NCBI RefSeq assembly: GCF_026239675.1
Contig: NZ_JAPIVQ010000003.1
Location: 372,001 to 436,000, forward strand
Source: Pedobacter sp. PLR
GTDB taxonomy: Bacteria > Bacteroidota > Bacteroidia > Sphingobacteriales > Sphingobacteriaceae
Direction: 5' to 3'
Length of the DNA: 64,000 nucleotides
In this document: piece after piece, positions 17,093 through 25,616 of the stretch
Layout of the letters: each line of letters begins with the position of its first letter
Position numbering within the stretch: position 1 is the first letter of the stretch
Notes under the pieces: model-generated
The model's database searches: none
Seen by the model: only the letters and a program-made list of their open reading frames with translations
What the model was told of the DNA's origin: nothing
Made by a program: the position numbers and the translations under genes

Positions 17093-18514
17093 ATGGCTAA
17101 TACAGCAAACGAGACAAATTTTTTTGCAGACGTATGCAAGAACTTTGACAGTGCCGCACAATTTACTTCTCATCCAGAAGGTCTGTTAACCCAAATTAAA
17201 GCTTGTAACAGTGTGTATCGTTTTCAATTCCCTATCCGCAGAGGAAATGGGTTTGAGGTAATCGATGCATGGCGCGTGGAACATTCTCATCACATGAGTC
17301 CTACCAAAGGTGGTATTCGTTACAGCGAGATGGTAAATGAAGATGAGGTGATGGCCTTAGCCGCATTGATGACGTACAAATGTGCGATCGTAAACGTTCC
17401 TTTCGGTGGTGCTAAAGGTGGGATCAAAATCACCCCTAAAAACTATACCGTTGGTGAGCTGGAAAACATCACCCGTCGTTATACAACAGAATTAATCAAA
17501 AAGAACTTTATCGGTCCTGGTATTGACGTTCCTGCTCCGGATTACGGATCAGGTGAGCGTGAAATGAGTTGGATCGCAGATACTTATATGACCATGAACC
17601 CGGGTCAGTTAGATGCTTTGGGTTGCGTTACCGGAAAGCCAATTGCTTTACACGGTATCCGTGGACGTAAGGAAGCGACTGGTCGTGGAGTAGCTTATGC
17701 CATCAGAGAATGTGTGACTGTAGCTGAAGATATGGCTAAAATTGGCTTTAAAGCTGGTTTAGGTGATAAACGAGTGATCGTTCAGGGTTTAGGAAACGTA
17801 GGTTACCATTCTGCTAAGTTTTTAGCTGAATTTGGTGCTACTATCGTTGGTCTTTGCGAGTTTGAAGGCGCGATCTACAATGAAAACGGATTGAACATTG
17901 ATGAAGTGTTCGCACACCGTAAATTAACCGGATCTATCTTAGGTTTCCCGGGCGCTAAAGAGTTTAAAAACTCAATGGAAGGCTTAGAGCAACCATGTGA
18001 TATCCTGGTTCCTGCAGCATTGGAAAATGTGATCACTTCAGACAATATCAGAAATATCAAAGCGAAAATCATCGCTGAAGGTGCAAATGGTCCTTGTACT
18101 CCTGAAGCAGAAGAGATCTTCACTGAAATGGGTGGTATCATCATTCCTGATATGTATTGTAATGCAGGTGGGGTAACCGTATCTTATTTCGAGTGGTTGA
18201 AAAACCTTTCTCACGTCGCGTTTGGCCGTATGGAAAACCGTTATGCGGAAAACTCAAACAGAAACCTGATCAATACTTTAGAAAGCTTAACCGGTAAAAG
18301 CATTCCTGCTGAACACCGTTTAATGATCGTTAAAGGTGCTTCTGAATTGGAATTGGTGAACTCAGGTTTAGAGGATACGATGATCCATTCTTACCATGAA
18401 ATCAGAGAAACATTAATGAGCAAACCAGGCATCCAGACGTTAAGAACGGCTGCTTTTGTAGGCTCTATAGATAAAATTGCCATTTCTTATATGAATCTTG
18501 GTATCTGGCCTTAA
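17093..18514 (+). CDS. gdhA: Glutamate dehydrogenase (Glu/Leu/Phe/Val family)
   Basis: A 473-residue enzyme interconverting glutamate and 2-oxoglutarate plus ammonium. The substrate-binding domain shows '[18 protein letters not shown]' and the catalytic lysine in '[12 protein letters not shown]'; the dinucleotide-binding fold shows '[16 protein letters not shown]' (GxGNVG) near residue 228. Length is slightly above the usual 420-450. A one-mismatch -7 box (CAATTTTG, 17038-17045) lies about 47 bases upstream. The gene sits between the two halves of the ccm locus, with no known functional link. Cofactor preference (NAD or NADP) cannot be settled by eye. Confidence 0.92.
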   Translation: MANTANETNFFADVCKNFDSAAQFTSHPEGLLTQIKACNSVYRFQFPIRRGNGFEVIDAWRVEHSHHMSPTKGGIRYSEMVNEDEVMALAALMTYKCAIVNVPFGGAKGGIKITPKNYTVGELENITRRYTTELIKKNFIGPGIDVPAPDYGSGEREMSWIADTYMTMNPGQLDALGCVTGKPIALHGIRGRKEATGRGVAYAIRECVTVAEDMAKIGFKAGLGDKRVIVQGLGNVGYHSAKFLAEFGATIVGLCEFEGAIYNENGLNIDEVFAHRKLTGSILGFPGAKEFKNSMEGLEQPCDILVPAALENVITSDNIRNIKAKIIAEGANGPCTPEAEEIFTEMGGIIIPDMYCNAGGVTVSYFEWLKNLSHVAFGRMENRYAENSNRNLINTLESLTGKSIPAEHRLMIVKGASELELVNSGLEDTMIHSYHEIRETLMSKPGIQTLRTAAFVGSIDKIAISYMNLGIWP

Positions 18515-18542
18515 GCCCTGATCGGTTCAGAATTTAAAAGCG

Positions 18543-18575
18543 AAGAGGAAGGAGGTAACTCCTCCTCTTTTTTTA
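18543..18575 (+). terminator. Intrinsic terminator after glutamate dehydrogenase
   Basis: A G/A-rich arm (18543-18554) pairs with a C/T-rich arm (18559-18567), with one bulged base, followed by eight T residues. Confidence 0.8.
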
Positions 18576-18658
18576 TGACCTTTATTTTTGTCATTTCCCT
18601 GTAGCACTTTCTAATGTGCAACATCTTTTTTTACCCGATTCCCGTATCTTGTAGTATT

Positions 18659-18665
18659 GGAGGGG
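18659..18665 (+). promoter_or_regulatory. Shine-Dalgarno-like GGAGGGG before msrA
   Basis: A purine run complementary to the 16S rRNA 3' end, 6 nt before the msrA ATG. Such sites are rare in this phylum, so the match stands out. Confidence 0.45.
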
Positions 18666-18671
18666 TAAATC

Positions 18672-19340
18672 ATGAGCATATCGAATTTTATCATTATTGC
18701 AGTGTTGGTTTTATTATGGGGCTGTTCCGGGAATCAAAAAGTACAGCAACTGGAAAGTAAAAACGGATTTGCAGTGATCGTTGCGCCGGCAGCGAATGAA
18801 AAGGAAGCTACTTTTGCAGGTGGTTGTTTCTGGGCTGTTCAGGAGGCTATGATAGAATTAAAAGGTGTTCATAAAGTGATCAGTGGCTATGCCGGTGGAA
18901 CAATCAAAAACCCAACTTACCAGGATTTACAGTCGCAAAGCAGTGGGCATGCCGAAGCTGTACAGGTGTATTATGATCCTTCCGTAATTTCTTTTGAAAC
19001 GCTTTGCAAAGCGTTCTTTTACGTCCATGACCCAACGCAGGTAGACAGGCAAGGCGCAGACCTGGGACCGGAATACCGCTCTATTGCTTTTTTTCGTTCG
19101 CCGGCAGAGTACCGCATCATTTCCGGTATGATTCATAGGCTGGAGCAAACAGATTTTAAGAGCAGAACTATCGCTACGGAAATCCTTCCTTTCGAAGTGA
19201 TTTATCCCGCAGAAACGGAACATCAGGATTATTATCAGCGAAATCAGGGGAACTCCTATATCAGAAATGTTTCCAGACCAAAAGTGATGAAACTGAGGTC
19301 TGAAATGCCGGAAATGATCAAATCTGAGTACCTGAAATAG
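18672..19340 (+). CDS. msrA: Peptide-methionine (S)-S-oxide reductase MsrA, lipoprotein form
   Basis: A 222-residue enzyme that repairs methionine-S-sulfoxide in proteins. The catalytic motif is 'FAGGCFWAVQEAM' (GCFW, Cys nucleophile), followed by 'GYAGG', 'GHAEAVQVYYDP' and 'YRSIAFF', all typical of MsrA. The N-terminus is a hydrophobic segment ending in 'LLWGCSGN', a plausible lipobox, so the enzyme probably sits in the envelope, unlike cytosolic MsrA. The start is fixed by a Shine-Dalgarno-like sequence 6 nt upstream. The resolving Cys cannot be assigned with confidence. Confidence 0.92.
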   Translation: MSISNFIIIAVLVLLWGCSGNQKVQQLESKNGFAVIVAPAANEKEATFAGGCFWAVQEAMIELKGVHKVISGYAGGTIKNPTYQDLQSQSSGHAEAVQVYYDPSVISFETLCKAFFYVHDPTQVDRQGADLGPEYRSIAFFRSPAEYRIISGMIHRLEQTDFKSRTIATEILPFEVIYPAETEHQDYYQRNQGNSYIRNVSRPKVMKLRSEMPEMIKSEYLK

Positions 19341-19463
19341 GCGAAATATTTTCTTTTTCGATCATTGCTCACTGATTTACATTGTTTTTGTCAGAGAACT
19401 ATCAATAAATCGTCATCAAAGTGAATTGCAGGGCTCTAAAAGATTTTAGGTAACTATATTTTT

Positions 19464-19471
19464 TATCTTTG
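19464..19471 (+). promoter_or_regulatory. -7 box (TATCTTTG) of ccmE-ccmF
   Basis: Exact TAnnTTTG match 26 nt before the ccmE ATG. Confidence 0.6.
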
Positions 19472-19497
19472 TGTCAATCTAAAATTTTATTAGCATC

Positions 19498-19908
19498 ATG
19501 AGAAAAAGTGCAATTATTGGTTTAATCACAATAGCGATCTGCGTAGGCTTCTTAATCAGTTTAAACGCCGGTACCAGCAACTATTCAACTTTTACTGAGG
19601 CTGCCAAAGATTCCAGAGAATTCCACGTAATGGGCTTCTGGGAAAAAGAAAAAGGCATGTACTATGATGCTCAGAAAGATGCCAATCATTTCGCTTTCTT
19701 CATGAAAGATGAAAAAGGGAAGGTGAACCAGGTGGTTTACAAAGGCACCAAACCACAAGATTTTGAACGTTCAGAAAAATTAGTTTTAATCGGTAAAATG
19801 AAAGATGGTACCTTTTATGCTTCAAAAATATTAATGAAATGTCCTTCTAAATACAACAACGACCTTGTTGAGGTGAAAGCGGACGGTCAGGTAATAAAAT
19901 ACAATTAA
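19498..19908 (+). CDS. ccmE: CcmE haem chaperone, Cys-x3-Tyr variant
   Basis: A 136-residue protein with one N-terminal membrane anchor (about residues 5-22) and an OB-fold-like periplasmic domain ('VLIGKMKDGTFYASKILMKC'). CcmE binds haem covalently and passes it to apocytochrome c. In enterobacteria the haem-binding residue is His in HxxxY; here the position is 'KCPSKYN', Cys115-x3-Tyr119. Cys-type CcmE is known from archaea and sulphate reducers. ccmF follows after 5 bases, so the two are surely cotranscribed. The OB-fold is inferred from the family. Confidence 0.9.
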   Translation: MRKSAIIGLITIAICVGFLISLNAGTSNYSTFTEAAKDSREFHVMGFWEKEKGMYYDAQKDANHFAFFMKDEKGKVNQVVYKGTKPQDFERSEKLVLIGKMKDGTFYASKILMKCPSKYNNDLVEVKADGQVIKYN

Positions 19909-19913
19909 TCTTA

Positions 19914-22382
19914 ATGGATATACAATTTTTTGGAGAGAACCTCCTGCCCGGTAAAATCGGCCAATTCTTTATTGTTTTAGCATTTGCTGCCTCACTACTT
20001 TCTACGATAGCTTACTTTTTTGCTACTAAGAATAAAGACCTTGGAGATCGATCATGGACACGCATAGGTCGGATTTCATTTCTAATTAACTGGGTAAGTA
20101 TCCTGGGAATCGGCGTTACTTTATTTTACCTGATTTTAAATCACAATAACGAGTATTACTACGTTTATTCGCACTCTTCAAAAGAACTTCCGGTTTATTA
20201 TATCGTTTCTGCATTCTGGGAAGGACAGGAAGGAAGCTTCTGGTTATGGGCTTTCTGGCAATCATTGTTAGGAGGAATCCTGATCTGGAAAGCAAAATCC
20301 TGGGAAAATGGTGTCATGACTGTTGTCGCTTTTTCGCAGGTCTTCTTAACCTCCATGTTATTGGGCGTACAGATTTTTGGAGAACGAATTGGTAGCTCCC
20401 CATTTATCCTGCTAAGGGAAGCGGTAAATCTGAAAGATATGGCACCGGTTGTATTTGCCGATCCTGAGAACTTTAAAAACTATTTGAAATTTATTACCGA
20501 TGGTAGAGGATTAAACCCATTATTACAGAACTATTGGATGGTGATTCACCCGCCAACTTTGTTCCTGGGTTTTGCCAGTATGATCGTTCCTTTCGCTTAT
20601 GCCGTGACTGGTTTATGGCAGAAGAAGTATAAAGAATGGGTTAAACCTGCGATGCCATGGGCTTTATTTGCCGTAATGATCCTGGGAACCGGTATTATCA
20701 TGGGCTCTTTCTGGGCTTATGAAGCCTTAAACTTTGGTGGCTTCTGGGCATGGGATCCGGTAGAGAACGCCTCCATCATTCCCTGGTTAACCCTGATTGC
20801 AGGTGTACACGTGATGATCGCTTTTAAAAATACAGGTCACTCGTTCTTTACTGCGATTATTTTAGTGATTATCAGTTTTGTACTGGTATTATACGCTTCT
20901 TTCTTAACGAGAAGTGGTATCCTTGGCGAAACTTCAGTGCATTCATTTACAGATTTGGGGATGTTTGGTCACCTGATCTTATATAACGTGGTGTTCCTGA
21001 CGATCCCTGTGGTGCTCCTGATCATCAGATGGAAGGAATTGCCGATCACCAACAAAGATGAAGAAACTTATTCCAGAGAATTCTGGATGTTTATCGGTGC
21101 TTTAGTGATTACTGTTGCCTGTATTCAGGTGATTTTCTCTACTTCCGTTCCGGTATTCAATGCGGCTTTCGGGACTAATTTTGCCCCTCCGATTGATGCC
21201 ATTAAATATTACAACCAATGGCAGGCACCGTTTGCCATCCTGGTAACCGTGATCTCTGGTTTCGCACAGTTCATGAAATACAAGAGGACAGATATCCGTA
21301 AATTCTATAGCAGCTTAATTGCTTCGATTGTTTTTGCCATTATCATCACTGCAGGTTTCGTATACCTGACCAATATTTACACTAACTTAATGTATATCCT
21401 GCTTACTTTTAGCTGTGTATTTGCGATTCTTGCCAATGCAAGAGTTCTGGCGCAAGGACTTGGTGGAAAACGTAAACTGGTAGGTGCTGCTGTGGCACAC
21501 ATGGGGTTTGCATTATTGTTGATTGGCGCTTTAGTTGCTGCTGCAACAAATAAACCGATCTCTATCAACACCACAAACTTTATCCCGGTAAAGGATTTTG
21601 AGAAAGCAGAGAAACCTGGTGAAAACATTGTATTGTATAAAAATGAGCCTAAGAAAATGGGCAAGTATACGGTTACTTATACCAGAGATACAACCATTGC
21701 TCCAAACACGATTTATACGCTGAATTTTAAGGTGTATGATGAGGAAACTGGCAAGCTGAAAGAAGATTTTGAATTGAATCCACATGTTCAGGCGAATGAG
21801 AAAATGGGATTGATTGCTTCTCCGGATACCAAACATTACCTGACTTATGATGTGTATACCCACATCACCAGTGCCCCTGATAAAAAGGATACGCATGAGG
21901 ATCATGAAGATCATAATCCAGAGGAAAACTATAAGGCACCTAGAATTGCAAACGTAAAAGCAGGTGATACTTTACACACGGGTAGTGGTATCATTACCAT
22001 CAAAGCGTTGAATAATAAACCGGCCGCAAAAAGCCTGGTATTGGGAGAAAACGATCTTGCAGTAGGTTTACCACTGGAAGTTGAAGTGAATGGTAAGGTC
22101 TACAAAACGGAGCCTATCTTCCTGGTAAAAGGAAACAATACCTTTGATTTTGCACGTAATATTGATGAGCTGGGCTTGAGATTCAGATTTACCAAAGTAC
22201 TTCCTGATCAGGGAAAAGTAGAGTTGCAGGTTTTCGAAAAACCTCAGCAAGCTAAGGACTGGGTAGTATTTAAATCTATTGAATTCCCGTACATCAATTT
22301 ATACTGGGCGGGTACCATAGTAATGGTGATCGGGTTTTTACTGTCGATCCTGAGAAGACAAAAAGAGGCTAAAGTTGTTTAA
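19914..22382 (+). CDS. ccmF: CcmF/CcsA-like cytochrome c biogenesis protein
   Basis: An 822-residue polytopic membrane protein. Hallmarks of the haem-handling CcmF/CcsA superfamily are 'WMVIHPPTLFLGF' and the WWD-type motif 'FGGFWAWDPVENASI'. The first roughly 560 residues form about 14 helices; a periplasmic domain of some 200 residues with a His-rich stretch ('THEDHEDHNPEEN') follows, then a last helix and basic tail. The enzyme ligates haem delivered by CcmE to apocytochrome c. No CcmH or CcmG gene is nearby. Close linkage to ccmE (5 bases) supports the CcmF role. Confidence 0.9.
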   Translation: MDIQFFGENLLPGKIGQFFIVLAFAASLLSTIAYFFATKNKDLGDRSWTRIGRISFLINWVSILGIGVTLFYLILNHNNEYYYVYSHSSKELPVYYIVSAFWEGQEGSFWLWAFWQSLLGGILIWKAKSWENGVMTVVAFSQVFLTSMLLGVQIFGERIGSSPFILLREAVNLKDMAPVVFADPENFKNYLKFITDGRGLNPLLQNYWMVIHPPTLFLGFASMIVPFAYAVTGLWQKKYKEWVKPAMPWALFAVMILGTGIIMGSFWAYEALNFGGFWAWDPVENASIIPWLTLIAGVHVMIAFKNTGHSFFTAIILVIISFVLVLYASFLTRSGILGETSVHSFTDLGMFGHLILYNVVFLTIPVVLLIIRWKELPITNKDEETYSREFWMFIGALVITVACIQVIFSTSVPVFNAAFGTNFAPPIDAIKYYNQWQAPFAILVTVISGFAQFMKYKRTDIRKFYSSLIASIVFAIIITAGFVYLTNIYTNLMYILLTFSCVFAILANARVLAQGLGGKRKLVGAAVAHMGFALLLIGALVAAATNKPISINTTNFIPVKDFEKAEKPGENIVLYKNEPKKMGKYTVTYTRDTTIAPNTIYTLNFKVYDEETGKLKEDFELNPHVQANEKMGLIASPDTKHYLTYDVYTHITSAPDKKDTHEDHEDHNPEENYKAPRIANVKAGDTLHTGSGIITIKALNNKPAAKSLVLGENDLAVGLPLEVEVNGKVYKTEPIFLVKGNNTFDFARNIDELGLRFRFTKVLPDQGKVELQVFEKPQQAKDWVVFKSIEFPYINLYWAGTIVMVIGFLLSILRRQKEAKVV

Positions 22383-22390
22383 TTATATAT

Positions 22391-22437
22391 TGCCTGAGCT
22401 TTCCCGATGATCTATTTATCAGGAAAGCTCAGGCATT
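22391..22437 (+). terminator. Hairpin after ccmF, probable terminator
   Basis: A perfect 14-bp stem (22391-22404 with 22422-22435) and 17-nt loop. The following T-tract is weak (TTTAAATTT), and it overlaps the next gene's -7 box. Confidence 0.6.
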
Positions 22438-22445
22438 TAAATTTG
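22438..22445 (+). promoter_or_regulatory. -7 box (TAAATTTG) of the DUF2520 gene, near-leaderless
   Basis: Exact TAnnTTTG match, 8 nt before the ATG at 22454; predicted 5' UTR about 5 nt. Confidence 0.55.
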
Positions 22446-22453
22446 GTTCTGAA

Positions 22454-23215
22454 ATGAAAGTAGTTTGCATCGGTTCTGGTAATGTGGCAACACATTTTTC
22501 TACTGCATTTGTTGCAGCAGGATATGAATTGGTTCAGGTATGGAGCAAAAATCAGGACCATGCGGTGTTATTGGCCGATCAGGTAGGGGCTAAAGGGATT
22601 TCCGTCCTGGCGGATATCGACCTTCATGCTGATTTATACCTGATTGCGGTAAAGGATGATGCGATTCCGGAAATGGTGCAGCTACTGGCTGAGGTTAATG
22701 GCCTGGTCGTACATACTTCAGGTGCAACAGACCTTGACGTATTTCCTGCTTCGATGAAGAACTACGGAGTACTTTATCCTTTACAAACGTTTTCCCGGAC
22801 TAAAGCACTCGATTTTTCAAAGGTGCCGCTTTGTCTGGAGGCGAAAAATGAAACGGTACTGGCTGTTTTGAAAAAGATTGCCCTGAGTTTGAGCCCACTG
22901 GTTTATGAGGTGAATTCTGCGCAAAGGAGGATCTTACATTTAGCCGCTGTTTTTGCCTGTAACTTCAGCAACCACCTGTATGCAATTGGTCAGGATATCC
23001 TGGAAAAGAACCAGCTTGACTTTGAGATTTTACGGCCTTTAATTATGGAAACCGCTGAAAAAGTGCAACATGCATTTCCCCGCGATGTACAAACCGGACC
23101 TGCCATCCGTAATGATGAACAAACATTATCCAAACATAAAGAATTGTTAACAGGGATGCCTGAACTTCAGGATCTCTATGAAACTTTAAGTAAAAGCATT
23201 AAAAAAACAGTTTAA
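22454..23215 (+). CDS. Rossmann-fold protein with DUF2520 domain
   Basis: A 253-residue protein with an N-terminal nucleotide-binding fold ('VVCIGSGNVATHFSTAF', GxGxxAxH near residues 7-14) and a C-terminal helical DUF2520 domain ('HLAAVFACNFSNHLYAIGQDIL'). The overall layout resembles short pyrroline-5-carboxylate reductase or ketopantoate-type dehydrogenases, so an NAD(P)-dependent oxidoreductase is likely; the substrate is unknown. It precedes the ferredoxin-iscX genes. Confidence 0.85.
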   Translation: MKVVCIGSGNVATHFSTAFVAAGYELVQVWSKNQDHAVLLADQVGAKGISVLADIDLHADLYLIAVKDDAIPEMVQLLAEVNGLVVHTSGATDLDVFPASMKNYGVLYPLQTFSRTKALDFSKVPLCLEAKNETVLAVLKKIALSLSPLVYEVNSAQRRILHLAAVFACNFSNHLYAIGQDILEKNQLDFEILRPLIMETAEKVQHAFPRDVQTGPAIRNDEQTLSKHKELLTGMPELQDLYETLSKSIKKTV

Positions 23216-23240
23216 TAACTTAATTACCGTTTTTGGTGCT

Positions 23241-23248
23241 TATTTTTG
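23241..23248 (+). promoter_or_regulatory. -7 box (TATTTTTG) of the ferredoxin-iscX genes
   Basis: Exact TAnnTTTG match, 11 nt before the ferredoxin ATG. Confidence 0.55.
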
Positions 23249-23259
23249 ACACATAAATT

Positions 23260-23592
23260 ATGAGTATTTTTAAATTAAAGATAAATTTTGAAGAGAAGGG
23301 TAAAGAACCAATTGAACTTCCAATCGCTGGAGGTGAATCAGTTCTTGATGTATGCCATGATCACGGAATAGAGTTGCAACATAACTGCGGTGGTGTTTGT
23401 GGATGTAGTACTTGTCATGTTTACGTGACTAAGGGTATGGATAATATTCAGGAAATCTCCGATAAGGAGGAAGACTTTATTGACCGTGCTGTTCGTCCCA
23501 GGATTACTTCCCGACTAGGCTGCCAATGTGTAGTAATCAGCGGAGATATTGAAGTGACAATCCCGGATCAATCCGAATTTTTAGGCCATTAA
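23260..23592 (+). CDS. fdx: 2Fe-2S ferredoxin, Isc type
   Basis: A 110-residue adrenodoxin-like ferredoxin. The cluster ligands are in 'HNCGGVCGCSTCHVYV' (C-x5-C-x2-C) with the fourth Cys in 'LGCQCVV'. Isc-type ferredoxins supply electrons for Fe-S cluster building on IscU. iscX follows 19 bases after its stop, strengthening the Isc assignment over a general redox role. Confidence 0.9.
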   Translation: MSIFKLKINFEEKGKEPIELPIAGGESVLDVCHDHGIELQHNCGGVCGCSTCHVYVTKGMDNIQEISDKEEDFIDRAVRPRITSRLGCQCVVISGDIEVTIPDQSEFLGH

Positions 23593-23611
23593 TTAATAAA
23601 CAAACAGCATC

Positions 23612-23854
23612 ATGCAAGATAAATTTGCCTTACCAATTTATTGGAACGACCACGAAGACATCGCTCAGGAATTATATGAGAAATTTGGGGACGAATTCAA
23701 TGAAGCCAAAATATACCGTATCAGGTTTACTGAATTATTAGAATGGGTACTTTCCCTGCCTAATTTTAAAGGAACCAAAGAAGAAAGTTCTGAAGGACAC
23801 CTGGAGCAAATCCAGTCGGCCTGGGTTTATGAATGGAGAGATAACCAAAATTAA
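23612..23854 (+). CDS. iscX: IscX-like Fe-S assembly protein
   Basis: An 80-residue acidic protein matching IscX (YfhJ) in size and pattern: 'WNDHEDIAQELYEKF', 'LLEWVLSLPNF' and the C-terminal 'IQSAWVYEWRD'. IscX binds IscS and iron and modulates cluster assembly. It lies between the Isc-type ferredoxin and a KdsC-like gene, 5 bases before the latter. Confidence 0.9.
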   Translation: MQDKFALPIYWNDHEDIAQELYEKFGDEFNEAKIYRIRFTELLEWVLSLPNFKGTKEESSEGHLEQIQSAWVYEWRDNQN

Positions 23855-23859
23855 ACCAT

Positions 23860-24387
23860 ATGTTTCTGCAAAAACTCAAAGAGATTACCACCTTCATTTT
23901 TGATGTGGATGGTGTATTGACAAACGGGGATATCCTGGCCTCAGATTCGGGGGAGTTTTTGCGGACATTTAATATTAAAGATGGTTATGCCTTGCAGCTT
24001 GCTGTAAAAAAAGGCTACCATGTTTGTATCATTTCCGGCGGTAAGGGGCTGGCCATGCAGAAACGCTTTGAAGGTTTAGGCATTACGGCCATTTTTCTTG
24101 GCGTATCTGATAAGGTACAAGTGCTTAGCAATTATCTGGATAGACGTCAGCTGACCATGGCTGAAGTAACTTATATGGGTGATGATATCCCTGATTTAAA
24201 GGTCATGAAACTCGTAGGGCTCCCTACTTGTCCGGCAGATGCCGTTCCTGAAATTAAAGCAATTGCACAATATGTTTCTCCCTACACCGGTGGTAAGACT
24301 GCCGTGAGAGATATTATTGAAAAAGTAATGCGTGTACAGGAGAAATGGTTTGATGAAAACCCTGCTGCTGCCGACTCCGGTAAATAA
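23860..24387 (+). CDS. KdsC-like HAD phosphatase
   Basis: A 175-residue HAD-superfamily hydrolase with the DxD nucleophile motif in 'FDVDGVLTNGDI', motif II 'ISGGKG', and motif III-IV 'YMGDDIPDLKVMK'. Size and lack of a cap domain match KdsC, which removes phosphate from Kdo-8-phosphate in lipopolysaccharide core synthesis. No kdsA, kdsB or kdsD gene is beside it, so the substrate is inferred from family membership. Probably cotranscribed with iscX (5-base gap). Confidence 0.85.
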   Translation: MFLQKLKEITTFIFDVDGVLTNGDILASDSGEFLRTFNIKDGYALQLAVKKGYHVCIISGGKGLAMQKRFEGLGITAIFLGVSDKVQVLSNYLDRRQLTMAEVTYMGDDIPDLKVMKLVGLPTCPADAVPEIKAIAQYVSPYTGGKTAVRDIIEKVMRVQEKWFDENPAAADSGK

Positions 24388-24508
24388 ATAAATCTATTTT
24401 TTTGTTTTCCTGCTTCTTTGTGTAATAGATATGTTACATTAGGGGTGTTAAACCATGTGCGTTTTTTTTTCTCTAATTCTACAAAAAACGGGCTCCTGAT
24501 ACTGACCC

Positions 24509-24516
24509 TAATTTTG
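24509..24516 (+). promoter_or_regulatory. -7 box (TAATTTTG) of the small exported protein gene
   Basis: Exact TAnnTTTG match 39 nt before the ATG at 24556. Confidence 0.5.
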
Positions 24517-24555
24517 CGGATCGGTGTGTTGAACTCAGAATTTTAAAAAATTAAA

Positions 24556-24966
24556 ATGAACCACATGAAGAAATTATTAATGATCTGCGGACTGTTATTC
24601 AGTGTAATTACATTCGCACAGGCACAAGATGGCGGTCGTCAGAAAATGACACCGGAGCAAAGAGCCCAAAGAAGCGTTGAAAGTTTAACCAAAAAGTTAA
24701 ACCTGAATGATGATCAAAAGACTAAAGCTACGGCGATCTTTTTAGATCAGGCGAATGCCATGGAAAAATCCCGTGCAGCTGCTAATGCTGATAAAGAGGC
24801 CAGAAGAGCTGAAATGATGAAATTGTCGGAAGATACTGATGCAAAGATCGCTGCAATTTTAACTGCCGATCAGAAAAAAACTTACGAAACGTATAAAGCG
24901 GAACGTAAAGAACGCATGAAAAATAATAGGATGGGTCAGGGACCCAAAGTTGGGGGGGAGCAATAA
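24556..24966 (+). CDS. Small exported protein, DUF4890/LTXXQ-like
   Basis: A 136-residue protein with a signal peptide (cleaved near 'FAQAQ') and a highly charged helical mature part rich in Lys, Glu and Ala. The repeated pattern 'LTKKLNLNDDQKTKATAIF' and 'AAILTADQKKTYETY' is like the periplasmic Spy/CpxP LTxxQ family and the Bacteroidota DUF4890 group, some of which act as envelope-stress chaperones. The precise role is unknown. A second Met at codon 4 may be the true start. A terminator follows directly. Confidence 0.75.
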   Translation: MNHMKKLLMICGLLFSVITFAQAQDGGRQKMTPEQRAQRSVESLTKKLNLNDDQKTKATAIFLDQANAMEKSRAAANADKEARRAEMMKLSEDTDAKIAAILTADQKKTYETYKAERKERMKNNRMGQGPKVGGEQ

Positions 24967-24987
24967 ATTACTTTTATTGCAAATAAT

Positions 24988-25012
24988 AAAGGCGGCCATT
25001 GGCCGCTTTTGT
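24988..25012 (+). terminator. Intrinsic terminator with tight loop
   Basis: A GC stem GCGGCC/GGCCGC (24992-24997 with 25001-25006) with a 3-nt loop, A residues before and TTTTG after. It abuts the -7 box of maf. Confidence 0.75.
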
Positions 25013-25020
25013 TATTTTTG
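25013..25020 (+). promoter_or_regulatory. -7 box (TATTTTTG) of maf
   Basis: Exact TAnnTTTG match, 14 nt before ATG 25035. It shows that the longer in-frame start at 24999, which lies within the terminator, is not used. Confidence 0.6.
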
Positions 25021-25034
25021 CACAAATATATTTT

Positions 25035-25616
25035 ATGTACCAGCAAAAACTTCCCATTATCCTGGCCTCGAAATCTCCACGCAGACAAGAGCTATTGACT
25101 GCAATGAACCTTGATTTTAAGGTCGTATTGAAGGAGGTGGATGAGACTTATCCGGAAGACCTGCTTCCAGCAGAAATCGCGGTTTACATCGCAGAGAAAA
25201 AAGCGAAAGCATTTGATGAAGACAGCAAAGGAAGTATTGTCATTACTGCCGATACCATTGTTGCCTATAACGGTGAAATTCTTGGGAAACCTGAAGATGC
25301 ACATCATGCTACAGAAATGTTAACCAAATTATCAGGTACCAATCATCAGGTGTATACTGGTGTTAGTTTAACCCATAATGGCGAAATCCGTTCTTTCTAC
25401 GACACTACCGAAGTGTTTTTCAATACTTTGACGCCAGCACAAATCCAATATTACATCAAAAACTACCAGCCACTGGATAAGGCCGGATCCTATGGTATTC
25501 AGGACTGGATCGGTTTAATCGCTGTTGCGAAAATCATCGGTTCTTATACCAATGTAATGGGCTTGCCTACAGAACGACTTTACAGGGCTTTGGCCGAAGG
25601 TAACTGGTCTGTCTGA
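25035..25616 (+). CDS. Maf-family nucleoside triphosphate pyrophosphatase
   Basis: A 193-residue house-cleaning enzyme hydrolysing non-canonical or excess NTPs (dTTP, UTP or m7GTP, depending on subtype). Motifs: 'ILASKSPRRQELL' at the N-terminus, 'ADTIVAYNGEILGKP' and 'YQPLDKAGSYGIQDW', all conserved in Maf/YhdE. I chose ATG 25035, as the upstream extension lies in a terminator. The last 37 bases overlap the 3' end of the convergent ppx/gppA gene. Confidence 0.92.
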   Translation: MYQQKLPIILASKSPRRQELLTAMNLDFKVVLKEVDETYPEDLLPAEIAVYIAEKKAKAFDEDSKGSIVITADTIVAYNGEILGKPEDAHHATEMLTKLSGTNHQVYTGVSLTHNGEIRSFYDTTEVFFNTLTPAQIQYYIKNYQPLDKAGSYGIQDWIGLIAVAKIIGSYTNVMGLPTERLYRALAEGNWSV

